Origin: an uncultured Nitrososphaerales archaeon
GTDB lineage: Archaea; Thermoproteota; Nitrososphaeria; Nitrososphaerales; Nitrosocaldaceae
NCBI GenBank assembly: GCA_938030895.1
Contig: CALHIV010000007.1
Coordinates: forward strand, 1 to 64,000
Reading direction: 5' to 3'
DNA: 64,000 nucleotides
In this document: positions 48,040 to 57,369 of the stretch, one piece after another
Position numbering within the stretch: position 1 is the first letter of the stretch
Layout of the letters: each line of letters starts with the position of its first letter
Notes under the pieces: model-generated
Databases searched by the model: none
Told to the model about the DNA's origin: nothing
What the model saw: only the letters and a program-made list of their open reading frames with translations
Made by a program: the position numbers and the translations under genes

Positions 48040-48345
48040 TTACTTCCTGCTTATATCTATCTCTATAGTGGATACGTTCCTTACCTTACCGTTCTGACTC
48101 TGCATCTGCTCTGATCCAAGCCTTACATCGCTTATCTTGTAACCTAGAGAGTTCATCCTCTTCACGATTATCTGTGCGACATCTATTGCTCTGGCTATGC
48201 TGAGCCCCCTAGCCTTTATGGTTACTGTTGGCTCATTTGCCAACTGAACTAGGGTAGCTGTCACATACGTCATCAGTGGCTTCTTGCCTATGAAGACCTC
48301 GTTTGCTGCCTTGCGTTGGGTCTGTGTGCTCTGCGTCTCAGCCAT
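48040..48345 (-). CDS. albA: DNA/RNA-binding protein Alba
   Basis: The 101-residue chromatin protein has NEVFIGKKPLMTYVTATLVQL with the Lys-Lys pair of the DNA-binding loop. IKARGLSIARAIDVAQIIVKRM and the C-terminal IDISRK also match Alba. Alba dimers coat DNA and RNA. The lysine corresponding to the known Sulfolobus acetylation site is present in GKKP. Monocistronic, with a T-rich downstream end. Confidence 0.95.
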   Translation of the reverse strand: MAETQSTQTQRKAANEVFIGKKPLMTYVTATLVQLANEPTVTIKARGLSIARAIDVAQIIVKRMNSLGYKISDVRLGSEQMQSQNGKVRNVSTIEIDISRK

Positions 48346-48394
48346 ACCCTCTTAAGGGTATGTACCTGTATAAATAGTTTGATATGCATGCAAT

Positions 48395-48652
48395 CTATGC
48401 CGTTTTATTGTCAATAATATGTTGAAGTATCCTTACTATGGAATCGTGAGCAGGATTATCCATTATCTTGCTCTTAAGATCCTCATCCTCAACCTCATAA
48501 CAGTTGAGTATACCATCCTCATCCTTTATGAAGAGGAGTACCCTACCGTTGAAGATGCAAGGGTATATATGCTCAACCTCCATCATCTCCACCCTTATGG
48601 TTATCATACCATCTTCATCAACGGTCACTATACCCTTCTCATAGCTATCCAT
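48395..48652 (-). CDS. Small acidic hypothetical protein (85 aa)
   Basis: A short protein with regular beta strands (GIVTVDEDGMITIRVEMMEV, then GRVLLFIKDEDGILNCYEV) and a helical tail. Rich in Asp, Glu and Ile. No family is recognised. It lies upstream of Alba on the same strand (49-base gap), divergent from the polymerase gene. Confidence 0.65.
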   Translation of the reverse strand: MDSYEKGIVTVDEDGMITIRVEMMEVEHIYPCIFNGRVLLFIKDEDGILNCYEVEDEDLKSKIMDNPAHDSIVRILQHIIDNKTA

Positions 48653-48722
48653 GCCTACAGTGTATAGTATAGTATAGTAGCCTAATAATATGTATATAGT
48701 ACAGGTTATACTTACTCAATCT

Positions 48723-49826
48723 ATGGTTAGTGATAAGGGTAGAGGTAGGATAGTAATGCATGTTGATCTGGATTACTTTTATGCCCAGTGTGAGGAGTTG
48801 AGGAGGAACGATCTGAAGGATAAGCCTGTAGTTGTATGCGTGTACTCTGCTAGAGGGGGTGATAGTGGTGCTGTAAGTACCTGTAACTACAAGGCTAGGG
48901 CATACGGTGTAAAGGCAGGCATGCCTATAGTACAGGCGAAGAGACTGCTCAAGGATGCTCAGGATGCTGTATTCCTTCCGGTAGATGAGCAGTACTATAC
49001 AAGTGTATCAGATACTGTTATGGCAATACTTAGGGCAAACTCAGATGCGTTTGAGCAGGTGAGCATAGACGAGGCTTACATGGATGTGAGCATAAGATGC
49101 AAGGACTTTGATGGTGCAGTAGAACTTGCCTCAAGGCTGAAGGATGAGATAAAGGCTACTGTAGGACTGACATGCTCAATAGGGATAGGGATGAACAAGT
49201 TGATAGCGAAGATGGCATCAGACTATAGGAAGCCAGATGGACTTACAGTAGTTAGACCAGAGGATACGCAGGAGTTCATAAACCCTATGAGTGTTGGTAA
49301 ACTGCTATGGGTAGGGAAGAAGACGGAGGCTACGCTAAACTCCATGGGCATATATACAGTAGGTGATCTTGCTAAGGTAAGCATAGATAGGCTCATCAGA
49401 GAGTTTGGGAGGAAGATGGGTGTATACCTTTACAACGCATCTAGAGGTATAGATGAGGAGCCAGTCAAGGAGAGTGCGGTAAAGCAGATAAGCAGGATGA
49501 CAACGCTCAAGAGTAATACTAGCGTAATCGAGGATATGCTTGATGATCTTAATACTTTGAGCATGGAAGTGCATAAGAGTTTAGTTGAGCAAAGACTGCT
49601 CTTCAGATCCGTAGGCGTAATGCTAGTTTATGAGGATCTGAGTATGAGGAGCAGGGTGAGGGTGCTCAAACACTACACCGATAGGGTTGATGATATAATG
49701 AGGTATGCAAGGGTACTGCTTGAGGAGATGCTTGAAGAGAGTAACAAGGCTGTGAGGCGTCTAGGTGTAAAGGTCTCAGATCTAGCAAGTGTAGAGGGTC
49801 AGGAGACCCTGCAGAGGTTCATGTAG
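48723..49826 (+). CDS. dinB: DNA polymerase IV (Y-family, DinB/Dpo4)
   Basis: The lesion-bypass polymerase (367 residues from ATG 48723) has the catalytic VMHVDLDYFYAQCEE with metal Asp and steric gate aromatic, VSIDEAYMDVS with the second Asp/Glu pair and CSIGIGMNKLIAKMASDYRKPDG. The thumb and little-finger parts follow. I prefer ATG 48723 over 48690 because a TATA-like element at about 48690–48700 fits a leaderless start and the family begins just before the first strand. No PIP-box is obvious. Confidence 0.93.
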   Translation: MVSDKGRGRIVMHVDLDYFYAQCEELRRNDLKDKPVVVCVYSARGGDSGAVSTCNYKARAYGVKAGMPIVQAKRLLKDAQDAVFLPVDEQYYTSVSDTVMAILRANSDAFEQVSIDEAYMDVSIRCKDFDGAVELASRLKDEIKATVGLTCSIGIGMNKLIAKMASDYRKPDGLTVVRPEDTQEFINPMSVGKLLWVGKKTEATLNSMGIYTVGDLAKVSIDRLIREFGRKMGVYLYNASRGIDEEPVKESAVKQISRMTTLKSNTSVIEDMLDDLNTLSMEVHKSLVEQRLLFRSVGVMLVYEDLSMRSRVRVLKHYTDRVDDIMRYARVLLEEMLEESNKAVRRLGVKVSDLASVEGQETLQRFM

Positions 49827-49877
49827 CATGCTGGATGTAATATTGATTGTGTAGTAACTAACAGAACTCGCCTTTAC

Positions 49878-50840
49878 TCACTCGTTATCTTGTATATTCT
49901 TACTGGCAGTATCATTGCCCATACTCTTTGCTCTCCTACTCTCAACATACATTATAAGTGTGAGGTAACCAGCAAGCCATGGTAGGAACATGATCTCTCC
50001 TGCTACTGAATGGAATGACTCGAATGCATTGATATCAGCACTGACAGTAAGAACGTATATTGATAGGGCGAGTATCCTCATCGTGTTAACGAATACAGTG
50101 CCAGCAACGCCTACAGCAAAGTAGATAGCCTTCCTCCTAGGCTGTATATTCATCTTGAGTAGGAATGCTAGCATGACTAGAGAGTATATGATGATGCTAT
50201 GGACCCCTGCAGATGGCCAGAATACCTGAAGGGCCATCGAACCTTTGCTCCCATTCAGGAAGAGCATATTGCTCCTTGCTGTAGCACTCCCTATATCCAA
50301 CGTATTTATTATCCAGGCATCGAACTGGAGAAGGTATGGTACTATGAACTGCAATGGTCCTAGAGTATTGTACGGGAAGAAGGCATCCAACGATAGTATG
50401 ATTGCACTCCCAAGGAGGTATATTGGGCTTGCAGGGGCTATCCTTACCCATCTCCTCCCATATAGTATGCTGAGTGCCCCAACCATGAACGACCCTAATA
50501 CTATATAATCCCACATCCATGTCCAACTATCCTTTAGCCTTACACCATAGTGTTGTGCTGAATCCATTATAACCTGCCTATAACCATTCTCCACTAGAGT
50601 GAAGTACACCATGCATGCAACTGCAAGAATCGATGCTAGGTATAGCCTCCTCCTTGCCATAGCATACTTTATGCCTGCGATCTCTGCAACTATGAATGCT
50701 AGAGCGAATAGGAATCCTCCCCTACCCTCATTCCAACCCATCTGGAATGTATCAGGTGCTATTGCAATGGTGTAGAGTACTGGGGATGCAAGTAGTATGA
50801 GTATGGGTATGTAACTGCCCTCTAAACTAATCGCCTTCAT
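49878..50840 (-). CDS. Archaeosortase/exosortase-family protein with Ser at the nucleophile position
   Basis: A polytopic membrane protein of 320 residues, with about eight helices. The exosortase catalytic region is visible as FWPSAGVHSIIIYS: Ser210 stands where C-S-G-(I/L)-(R/G)-S has cysteine. Arg255 in VNTMRILALS and His277 in FESFHSVAGE match the other two conserved residues. Such enzymes cut sorting ends (PEF-type) of exported proteins and may attach lipid. A thaumarchaeal subfamily is known to me in outline; whether it always has Ser I cannot confirm. PEF-type candidates lie at 32176–33330 and 1–476. Confidence 0.8.
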   Translation of the reverse strand: MKAISLEGSYIPILILLASPVLYTIAIAPDTFQMGWNEGRGGFLFALAFIVAEIAGIKYAMARRRLYLASILAVACMVYFTLVENGYRQVIMDSAQHYGVRLKDSWTWMWDYIVLGSFMVGALSILYGRRWVRIAPASPIYLLGSAIILSLDAFFPYNTLGPLQFIVPYLLQFDAWIINTLDIGSATARSNMLFLNGSKGSMALQVFWPSAGVHSIIIYSLVMLAFLLKMNIQPRRKAIYFAVGVAGTVFVNTMRILALSIYVLTVSADINAFESFHSVAGEIMFLPWLAGYLTLIMYVESRRAKSMGNDTASKNIQDNE

Positions 50841-50895
50841 ACCTTTGGATTATCATCATGACACTCTATTAAATCTATTATGAATTATATATGCG

Positions 50896-52260
50896 CTAGA
50901 CTCGTTGTGCTACATAATCCAATAGCCTAGTCTGATACCCTTTCATACCTCTCAGCATATGACTCTCTCTAGTCCATTCCTTTAACGGTATCTTTAGCAT
51001 ACTCATAGCATATTTAAGGGCATCATCTATATCTGTGAACCTTGCACCATTGCCCTTGAGCATAGCTCTAACATGCTCCCTTACAAACCATACACCGACT
51101 GGTATATTGAACCCTGGGTATATCTCTCTAAGCATGAGAACCCTTGCCTGCCTCTTCATGGATGCTAGATGCTCAGAGACTGCAAGCCTGGCAGAGTAGT
51201 AGCATCCTCCAACCTTAGCATACTCCTTCCTTCCCCTATAGCCCTCATGATCGCCTATCATCTCATAACCACTGCCATAAGCGTTCCATACTGTGTTTGG
51301 GAACCATGCCTCGACCCACTCGAACTCCCATGCGCCTGGCATAAGTATGCATAGGAACCTGTTCATGCTAACCTCTCTAGAGTATACAATATACTCATCT
51401 ATGCTAGGCTCATCCCTTATCTCCTCTATCAATGCTCTGGATATGGTATCATCAACAGCAGTTATACTCCACCTTGTTGGTACAAACCTCCTCCTACTCT
51501 TATAGCCTAGACAGCCAGCGCTCAATGCCCTTACTATGCTTGATATACCTGTACCTTGGTTGTAGAGTTGTACAATTGCTTCCCTTGCGCTCAGATCATC
51601 ATAGTATGCCTTCTCTATCCTATCATCAACCCTTATATAACCTACCTTTAACCTCTCCACCTCTGCCGATGGGCCGGATGGAGGGAGATACTCGCTCAGG
51701 CTTATCCCCGAGGGTTTGTGTTTGAGGAGCATCTCAGCATAAACTTGCAGTTTAGCCATAGCAAGCTCCTGTATAATGGATGTTATCCTATTAGATTTGG
51801 TTGGTGTCGCATCATCCACATGCACTCTAACCTTGCCTCTAACCATCGTTAATCTGAACCTGAGTATATCATCAAGAGTAGTATCGTGCCACTGCTCTGG
51901 GCAGTCATACATGCTTATGTCTGCACTACCTTCATCCTCAAGAGATATCATGGGTCCTATACTGACCTTTGGATACCCAAACCTACCAACGAATACAGAT
52001 GGTGGTGTGTAACCATCTATACTCTTATCTACACTACGCTCGAGCATGGTCTTGAGACTTGATGCAATGATGGGGCAGTATGCTAGACCACATAGATACT
52101 TACTGCCTCTACACTGTAGACAAAGGGATGGGTTAAGGGTAGGATGTATAGGCTGTAGTAGAGGGAGAGGAGGGGATGATTGGCGTGATGGTTGTGGTTG
52201 TAATGATGGTGAGCGTGATTGTGAGCATGATGGTAACCTATACCTACTATTATGCATCAT
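50896..52260 (-). CDS. Nre-family DNA-repair protein
   Basis: The 454-residue archaeal Nre (DUF650/651) protein has a Pro/Ser/Gln-rich N-terminus, a zinc-like CLQCRGSKYLCGLAYCPI at about residues 47–64, then the family segment VFVGRFGYPKVSIGPM. RFVPTRWSITAVDDT follows in the middle. The C-terminal QTRLLDYV fits a PCNA-interacting Q-x-x-L-x-x-Y box. Nre proteins take part in DNA-damage repair in Haloferax. It is 64 bases downstream of the ABC ATPase gene on the same strand, apparently unrelated. Confidence 0.9.
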   Translation of the reverse strand: MMHNSRYRLPSCSQSRSPSLQPQPSRQSSPPLPLLQPIHPTLNPSLCLQCRGSKYLCGLAYCPIIASSLKTMLERSVDKSIDGYTPPSVFVGRFGYPKVSIGPMISLEDEGSADISMYDCPEQWHDTTLDDILRFRLTMVRGKVRVHVDDATPTKSNRITSIIQELAMAKLQVYAEMLLKHKPSGISLSEYLPPSGPSAEVERLKVGYIRVDDRIEKAYYDDLSAREAIVQLYNQGTGISSIVRALSAGCLGYKSRRRFVPTRWSITAVDDTISRALIEEIRDEPSIDEYIVYSREVSMNRFLCILMPGAWEFEWVEAWFPNTVWNAYGSGYEMIGDHEGYRGRKEYAKVGGCYYSARLAVSEHLASMKRQARVLMLREIYPGFNIPVGVWFVREHVRAMLKGNGARFTDIDDALKYAMSMLKIPLKEWTRESHMLRGMKGYQTRLLDYVAQRV

Positions 52261-52324
52261 ACTAATAATGGCATGGATTCAATTTAACCTTATCTGCCTT
52301 TATTGTATCTATCCTGTTCACCAT

Positions 52325-53113
52325 CTAACCATCCCTACTCTTGTACTCCTCCCTCATCGCTGCTATAACCTCTCCCTTGAGAGCCTCTATAACCTCGCTA
52401 GCATACCTGCTCAGGTTAGCATCCTCTATCAGTCTTGGCCTCCTATAATCTATCCTAACCTCCTTCTTAACCCTAGCAGGTCTATGCGTGAATACTATCA
52501 CTCTATCAGCAAGGCATACAGACTCTGCTATATTGTGTGTAACGAATAGGATGGTCTTCTTTGTCTTCTGCCAGAGTAGTTGTAACTCAACGAGGAGAAG
52601 GTCCCTGGTCTGGGCATCTAGGGCAGCAAAGGGCTCATCCATGAGCAGAACCTCAGGGTCCATGACCAGTGATCTTGCTATTGCTACCCTCTGCTTCATA
52701 CCTCCAGAGAGTTGGTGCACATAATAGTCTGCAAACTTATCCAACTGCATCAACTGGAGGTAATGCATCGCAAGTTCCCTCCTCCTTGCCTTATCTACCC
52801 CAGCCATCTTGAGCCCAAACTCAACATTCTCTATTATAGTTAGCCAAGGGAATAGAGCCCCTTCTTGGAATATCATTATCCTATCCGGCCCAGTATCATT
52901 TATGCATCTACCATCTAGGAGTATCTCTCCTTCAGATGGACTCTCAAGCCCTGCGATTATGTTGAGTAATGTTGTCTTGCCACACCCTGAAGGACCGACT
53001 AGACATACGAACTCACCATCCTCAACACTTATGCTAACGCCATCTATAGTCTTGACTATACCATTTGAGTGGTTGTATACCTTGCTGACATTCCTCACCT
53101 CTAGTTTAGCCAA
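52325..53113 (-). CDS. ABC importer ATPase, nitrate/sulfonate/taurine type
   Basis: The 262-residue ATPase has Walker A GPSGCGKTT, Q-loop MIFQEGALFPW, signature LSGGMKQRVAIARSL, Walker B VLLMDEPFAALD and the switch His in FVTHNIAE. This set is closest to SsuB/TauB/NrtD. It is downstream of the substrate-binding protein gene (81-base gap) but no permease gene is in the window. The missing membrane part may lie elsewhere, or the pair may share one. Substrate could be nitrate, sulfonate or a hydroxymethylpyrimidine-like compound. Confidence 0.93.
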   Translation of the reverse strand: MAKLEVRNVSKVYNHSNGIVKTIDGVSISVEDGEFVCLVGPSGCGKTTLLNIIAGLESPSEGEILLDGRCINDTGPDRIMIFQEGALFPWLTIIENVEFGLKMAGVDKARRRELAMHYLQLMQLDKFADYYVHQLSGGMKQRVAIARSLVMDPEVLLMDEPFAALDAQTRDLLLVELQLLWQKTKKTILFVTHNIAESVCLADRVIVFTHRPARVKKEVRIDYRRPRLIEDANLSRYASEVIEALKGEVIAAMREEYKSRDG

Positions 53114-53194
53114 GATCTATTACCTCACCTTTCTCTTCACCTCTCTTTCTCAGCAAGTATAATTTGAATATTGTTATTTAACTGATGAATTAAA

Positions 53195-54235
53195 TCAGTT
53201 TAATGTACCTTCACTCCCCTCCAGTATACCATTCAAACCATCGTAGTAGAACAGTCTATCGAGTATAGGATCTGAATGGAACAGTCCGAGCATTCTCCCC
53301 TTCCTCATGTAACCTTCTATAGATCCCTGCATAAGATCGTATGTGAACTCTAGGGATGAGAATGCACTCTTTACAACATCCTCTGGCAATGATTGCCCTG
53401 TTATGCTCCTTATCTCCTTGCTAGCAATGCTCATTGCCTCATCCCTATGCTCGTTTATCCACCTTACTATGCTGATATGAACCCTGAGCACTCTATCAAC
53501 CAGCTCTGGATTACCATCTATCAGATCTGATCTAGCAACAAGCACTGTAGTTGCAAACCTGCCATCTGGCCATATACTCTTCTCGTCTAGGAAGACCTTG
53601 CCTCCCTCCTTTACTGCTCTGCTTGCCCAAGGCTCTGGCACCCATAGTCCATCTATATCACCCCTCTTGAATAGGAGCAGGAGTTCAGTGCCTTTTGCAT
53701 ATACTATGCTTATATCACCCATCTCCTCCCTCAAGCCGAGCCCATGCTCTAGTAGGTATGACCTCAAGGCTATATCTTGTGTATTACCATACTGGGGGGC
53801 TCCAAACCTCTTACCTCTGAGGTCCTCAAGCGTATCTATACCCTCATGGACTATGAACATTGCGCCTCCAGAGGTTACCCCTGCTATTATCCTCACTGAG
53901 CCATTGCTTGCTAGATGAGCCTGCACCGCAGGTATTGGACCTGTGTAGGCTATATCAACCTGTCCTGTAAGTAGCGCAAACATGGTATCTGGGCCTGCTT
54001 TAAATACCCTGTACTCAACGTCCATGCCCAACTCCTTCCCAAACGCATCATAACTCTTTGCTATAAGTGCTGGAGTATGTGTAAGATTTGCTTGTAATCC
54101 TACCCTTATAACTCTTGTTGCAGAAACGTTAGTATCATCATAACCATGCTTAGAGAGGATTATGATGATGGTTATAGAGGATGATATTATGGCAAGGAGA
54201 ATAAGAACTCTAGTCGTGATAGTAAGCTTTACCAT
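53195..54235 (-). CDS. ABC substrate-binding protein, SsuA/TauA/NMT1 family
   Basis: The 346-residue protein has an N-terminal membrane anchor (residues 10–28, VLILLAIISSSITIIIIL) without a lipobox cysteine. The family core follows: IRVGLQANLTHTPALIAKS, FALLTGQVDIAYTGPIPAVQAHL, then GKRFGAPQYGNTQDIALRS and GDIDGLWVPEPWASR. Two lobes are expected to bind a small anion or amine. Its ATPase partner is directly downstream; no permease neighbours it. Confidence 0.93.
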   Translation of the reverse strand: MVKLTITTRVLILLAIISSSITIIIILSKHGYDDTNVSATRVIRVGLQANLTHTPALIAKSYDAFGKELGMDVEYRVFKAGPDTMFALLTGQVDIAYTGPIPAVQAHLASNGSVRIIAGVTSGGAMFIVHEGIDTLEDLRGKRFGAPQYGNTQDIALRSYLLEHGLGLREEMGDISIVYAKGTELLLLFKRGDIDGLWVPEPWASRAVKEGGKVFLDEKSIWPDGRFATTVLVARSDLIDGNPELVDRVLRVHISIVRWINEHRDEAMSIASKEIRSITGQSLPEDVVKSAFSSLEFTYDLMQGSIEGYMRKGRMLGLFHSDPILDRLFYYDGLNGILEGSEGTLN

Positions 54236-54425
54236 CCTCCTGCTATAGGTAGCAACTATATTTAAACAGATGCAAACTGATGATGATAAACAGATTCGTT
54301 ATGAATGGGGAATGGAAGAGTCTGATCATAGCCTAGTATTTAATCATCAGTTAATTCCATCATCAATAGAGCAATAACTAATATAATATAGCATGACCTA
54401 ATATGCTAACTCTATAACTAGATGG

Positions 54426-54473
54426 TACTTATCCCTATACTTATCCTTATACTTATGCCTATACTTATGCCTA
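54426..54473 (+). repeat. 12-bp tandem repeat at the 3' end of a surface-protein gene
   Basis: Four units close to TACTTATCCCTA/TACTTATGCCTA follow each other, the last overlapping the stop of the minus-strand gene at 54471. They may form part of the terminator, since the minus strand reads TAGGCATAAG repeats. Confidence 0.75.
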
Positions 54474-55736
54474 TACCACATCTACCTCAAGCACTTGTAC
54501 AGGCGCAAGTGCTACTGGCTTGCTTATACTATCCAACACAAATACCTCTATCCTGTATGTACCCTGCTTATCAGGGGTCCATGGCAATGTAACTATTGCA
54601 CGTGTACTGCTAGCCAACTCAGATGCTACCATACTTATAGTTGCTACTGTGCCATCGGAGTACTTCACCTGTGCTATACATACAAACTCTTGTGCTAATG
54701 GTTGCCTGTTAAGAAGCTCAACCTTCACCGCTAACTTGCTCCCAAATGAGAGCACCCTTATCTGCTCACCGAACTGTGTTATGATCTCTGGTTTAGATAC
54801 CTTGAACCTCTCCCTTGCAGGTATCCCAGTACCAAACACAGCCTCAGCAGTTACATACCTCATCTCAACCGTTGTTATGTTATCTGCTCCAAGCCTCACT
54901 GGATAAGGCAGCGTATCATCGAGATACCTTACAAATATCCTATCGTTATCTGTAACTCTTAGGGACTGTAGCATGTTATGCTCGCTGGAACCATGGTTAA
55001 GGTCGACCGCTCCCTCGAATATGCCAGTGTTCACATCGCTCTCAACCAATACTAGCCTCATACCTGCAGTATCTGTATCAGACCATAGGAGTACTGTAAC
55101 CTTCTCCCTAGCATATGGATCCCTGTTTGCATCTGGCTCCTCAAGCCTTATCTCCGCCTTATCTATAGAGTAGTAGAACTGTCTATCGAATGAGAGTTTA
55201 GCCTCATGATATACTATTCTTGCAGATGTTGCTATGACAGTATTGTAGACTGCTATCAACCAATCATCACGCCTAACCTCAACCTCACCGTTGTATACCA
55301 AAGGATTAGGGGTCAGCCTTACACTGCCCTTGAAGATACCACTGCTAGTAGATGTCTCAACCAAGTTTACTGCTATGGAGTTTCTACCCTTTACAGTTAC
55401 ACTAACGACATCTGCTGCGCTAGGATTGGTATCCCTTGACTTATCATAAAGGGTTATACCAACCACTTCGAATGGAGTATACTTGCTCTTATCGAATGTT
55501 AGTGATGGTATAGGGTTACCACCGCTACTACTACCATAATCGCTATTACTCTCTATCTTGATTCTACTACTGCTACTGCTACTGTTACTGCTACTACCAT
55601 TGTAATCAAACTGCACTGCATCTGCAACCACATCCACATCCGCTGATTCTGGGATATCTACGTAGGGTGCTGACTTTATCGATGGGGCTAAGAGTAACAC
55701 CATGATCATGTACGTATACGTCTGCATACCCAGCAT
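54471..55736 (-). CDS. Exported beta-sandwich surface protein (421 aa)
   Basis: A signal peptide (residues 1–23, YMIMVLLLAPSIKS) is followed by a Ser/Asn-rich low-complexity run (SSSNSSSSSS) at about 48–58. Then come repeated modules with the same end: LVETSTSSGIFKGSVRL and LVESDVNTGIFEGAVDL. This T-G-I-F-x-G module is frequent in thaumarchaeal surface proteins. The final domain is Ig-like (AQVKYSDGTVATISMVASEL…GTYRIEVFVLD). No anchor helix is seen at the C-terminus, so attachment must be non-covalent or via another protein. Confidence 0.85.
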   Translation of the reverse strand: MLGMQTYTYMIMVLLLAPSIKSAPYVDIPESADVDVVADAVQFDYNGSSSNSSSSSSRIKIESNSDYGSSSGGNPIPSLTFDKSKYTPFEVVGITLYDKSRDTNPSAADVVSVTVKGRNSIAVNLVETSTSSGIFKGSVRLTPNPLVYNGEVEVRRDDWLIAVYNTVIATSARIVYHEAKLSFDRQFYYSIDKAEIRLEEPDANRDPYAREKVTVLLWSDTDTAGMRLVLVESDVNTGIFEGAVDLNHGSSEHNMLQSLRVTDNDRIFVRYLDDTLPYPVRLGADNITTVEMRYVTAEAVFGTGIPARERFKVSKPEIITQFGEQIRVLSFGSKLAVKVELLNRQPLAQEFVCIAQVKYSDGTVATISMVASELASSTRAIVTLPWTPDKQGTYRIEVFVLDSISKPVALAPVQVLEVDVV

Positions 55737-55807
55737 ATACTATATCATACAGTTAGTACGTAAAAACTTTAGGTCTAGATACTAGCCCGTCTACTGATTT
55801 TATGTTG

Positions 55808-56776
55808 CTACTGCTTCCTGTTAGCGGTTATCTCATGCACAACCTGCCTTAAACCATCTCTGTAGGTTGGGTATACAAGCCTGAAGTTCATGCATTGCTT
55901 CAGTCTAGCATTGCTGTATCTGGCTGAGTACCTTATTGCCCTTATCAGATCTGGGCTTAGATCACTTGCCTTGTTGAGCGCTACTGCAATACCATTGATA
56001 ATGTATGAGAGGGTATTTACAAGAGTATAAGGGAGCAGAACTGGCTCACCTATGCCTAGTGATGCGCATGCATAGTTAAGGTAATCCAACCATCTCACAG
56101 GCTCATCATCCACAACGTTGAATACCCTAGCATTGCCATTGTACGATAGAGACTCAACGAATGCCCTTGCACAGTCATGTACATGCACTACCCCAGTGTA
56201 GTTTGTAGCAGAACCTATCCAGAATACCCTTCCACCGATGAGCATCTTTGCTATAGGATCACTACCATGATCACTGTAGCCATACACATATCCAGGTCTT
56301 AGTATTATAGCGTCAAGCCCCTCCTCGATCAGGCTCATTATAATGGTCTCGGCCTCAAGCTTCGCTCTTCCATATCCTGTATCTGGTCTACATATGCTAT
56401 CTTCATCCAAACTGCTCCCATCACCATTGCCATATACTGCTATACTACTTGCATAGATCAACCTTATAGTATGCTCCTTGCATATCCTTGCTATCTTCCC
56501 AGTGCTATCAACCATAATGGCCTTGAGCATAGAGTATGGATGGAACCTTACCCTTGCTGCTAGATGTATTACAGCATCACAGTTGCCTATCACCTTATCC
56601 AGCGTATCATCCTTAACATCCTCAAGATCAAGTGGGATGAGATCTGCATGAGCCTTTAGCATAGATGCCCTCTGCTCATCCCTTACCAGTGCTACTGTAT
56701 CATAACCCTTCATGTGTAGTTGCTTAACAACCTCCCTCCCTATGAAGCCTGATGCCCCTGTAACACATACCCTCAT
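55808..56776 (-). CDS. NAD-dependent epimerase/dehydratase (extended SDR)
   Basis: The nucleotide-binding GxxGxxG is CVTGASGFIGREVV directly after the start. Catalytic Ser and Tyr-x-x-x-Lys appear in IYASSIAVYGNGD and DTGYGRAKLEAE. The frame opens with ATG at 56797, but a TATA-like AAATTTAAA at 56800–56808 makes ATG 56776 (MRVCVTGASG) the likely leaderless start. The substrate may be a nucleotide sugar or a sterol-like alcohol; this cannot be told. It is a single gene upstream of the surface protein gene. Confidence 0.9.
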   Translation of the reverse strand: MRVCVTGASGFIGREVVKQLHMKGYDTVALVRDEQRASMLKAHADLIPLDLEDVKDDTLDKVIGNCDAVIHLAARVRFHPYSMLKAIMVDSTGKIARICKEHTIRLIYASSIAVYGNGDGSSLDEDSICRPDTGYGRAKLEAETIIMSLIEEGLDAIILRPGYVYGYSDHGSDPIAKMLIGGRVFWIGSATNYTGVVHVHDCARAFVESLSYNGNARVFNVVDDEPVRWLDYLNYACASLGIGEPVLLPYTLVNTLSYIINGIAVALNKASDLSPDLIRAIRYSARYSNARLKQCMNFRLVYPTYRDGLRQVVHEITANRKQ

Positions 56777-56797
56777 CTGGATTTGGTGATGATGCAC

Positions 56798-57369
56798 TCT
56801 TTAAATTTCTATTTTCTAGGCATAGATATTTATTGTCTTTATAGAAAAGATGCTAATGATAGTAAAACAGTGCCTATGCTGATCATAACCTGTTATTGAT
56901 TAGATGTCGATAACAGTTGCATGCAACCAATAGCAATTTCATATCCCTTATCCTGTCTCACCGGACCAGTTATCACAGCAGTACCATATACAGATAGAGA
57001 CTATAGCGAACAGATAGAGACTATAGCGAACCCTCGAATATTCATAATTGTATCTGCTTTGTTGCATAAGCAGTAAGGTGTTTTTATTTGTTTAATACTC
57101 AGATTAGGCTATAGATTAAAGTATAATGAGTTGTTAAGCGAGAGATCCCTACTCTTCTACACCAACATTCTTCATATCAGGCTGAAGAGAATAGTAGAGT
57201 CTTGGTTTCAAAGGTGAAGAGAAAACATTCTATAACAACACGCCCTATTACTATACAATGGGTTAATAGTCTTAATAGATAGTACTCAACCTAGAAACAA
57301 GGCTTGGTTTATCTTACAAGCCCGATATCATCCCCAGTAATATATATAGCTAATCTCCTCTATTATATA
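56798..57369. other. Intergenic region with promoters and a 20-bp tandem duplication
   Basis: A 570-base gap between divergent genes. It contains the TATA for the SDR gene (56800–56808, minus) and a TATA-like AATATATATAG near 57341–57351 for the secreted protein starting at 57370. The unit CAGATAGAGACTATAGCGAA is present twice (56991–57010, 57011–57030). The rest is A/T-rich without recognised coding. Confidence 0.5.
56991..57030 (+). repeat. 20-bp perfect tandem duplication
   Basis: CAGATAGAGACTATAGCGAA at 56991–57010 is repeated without change at 57011–57030. Confidence 0.9.
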
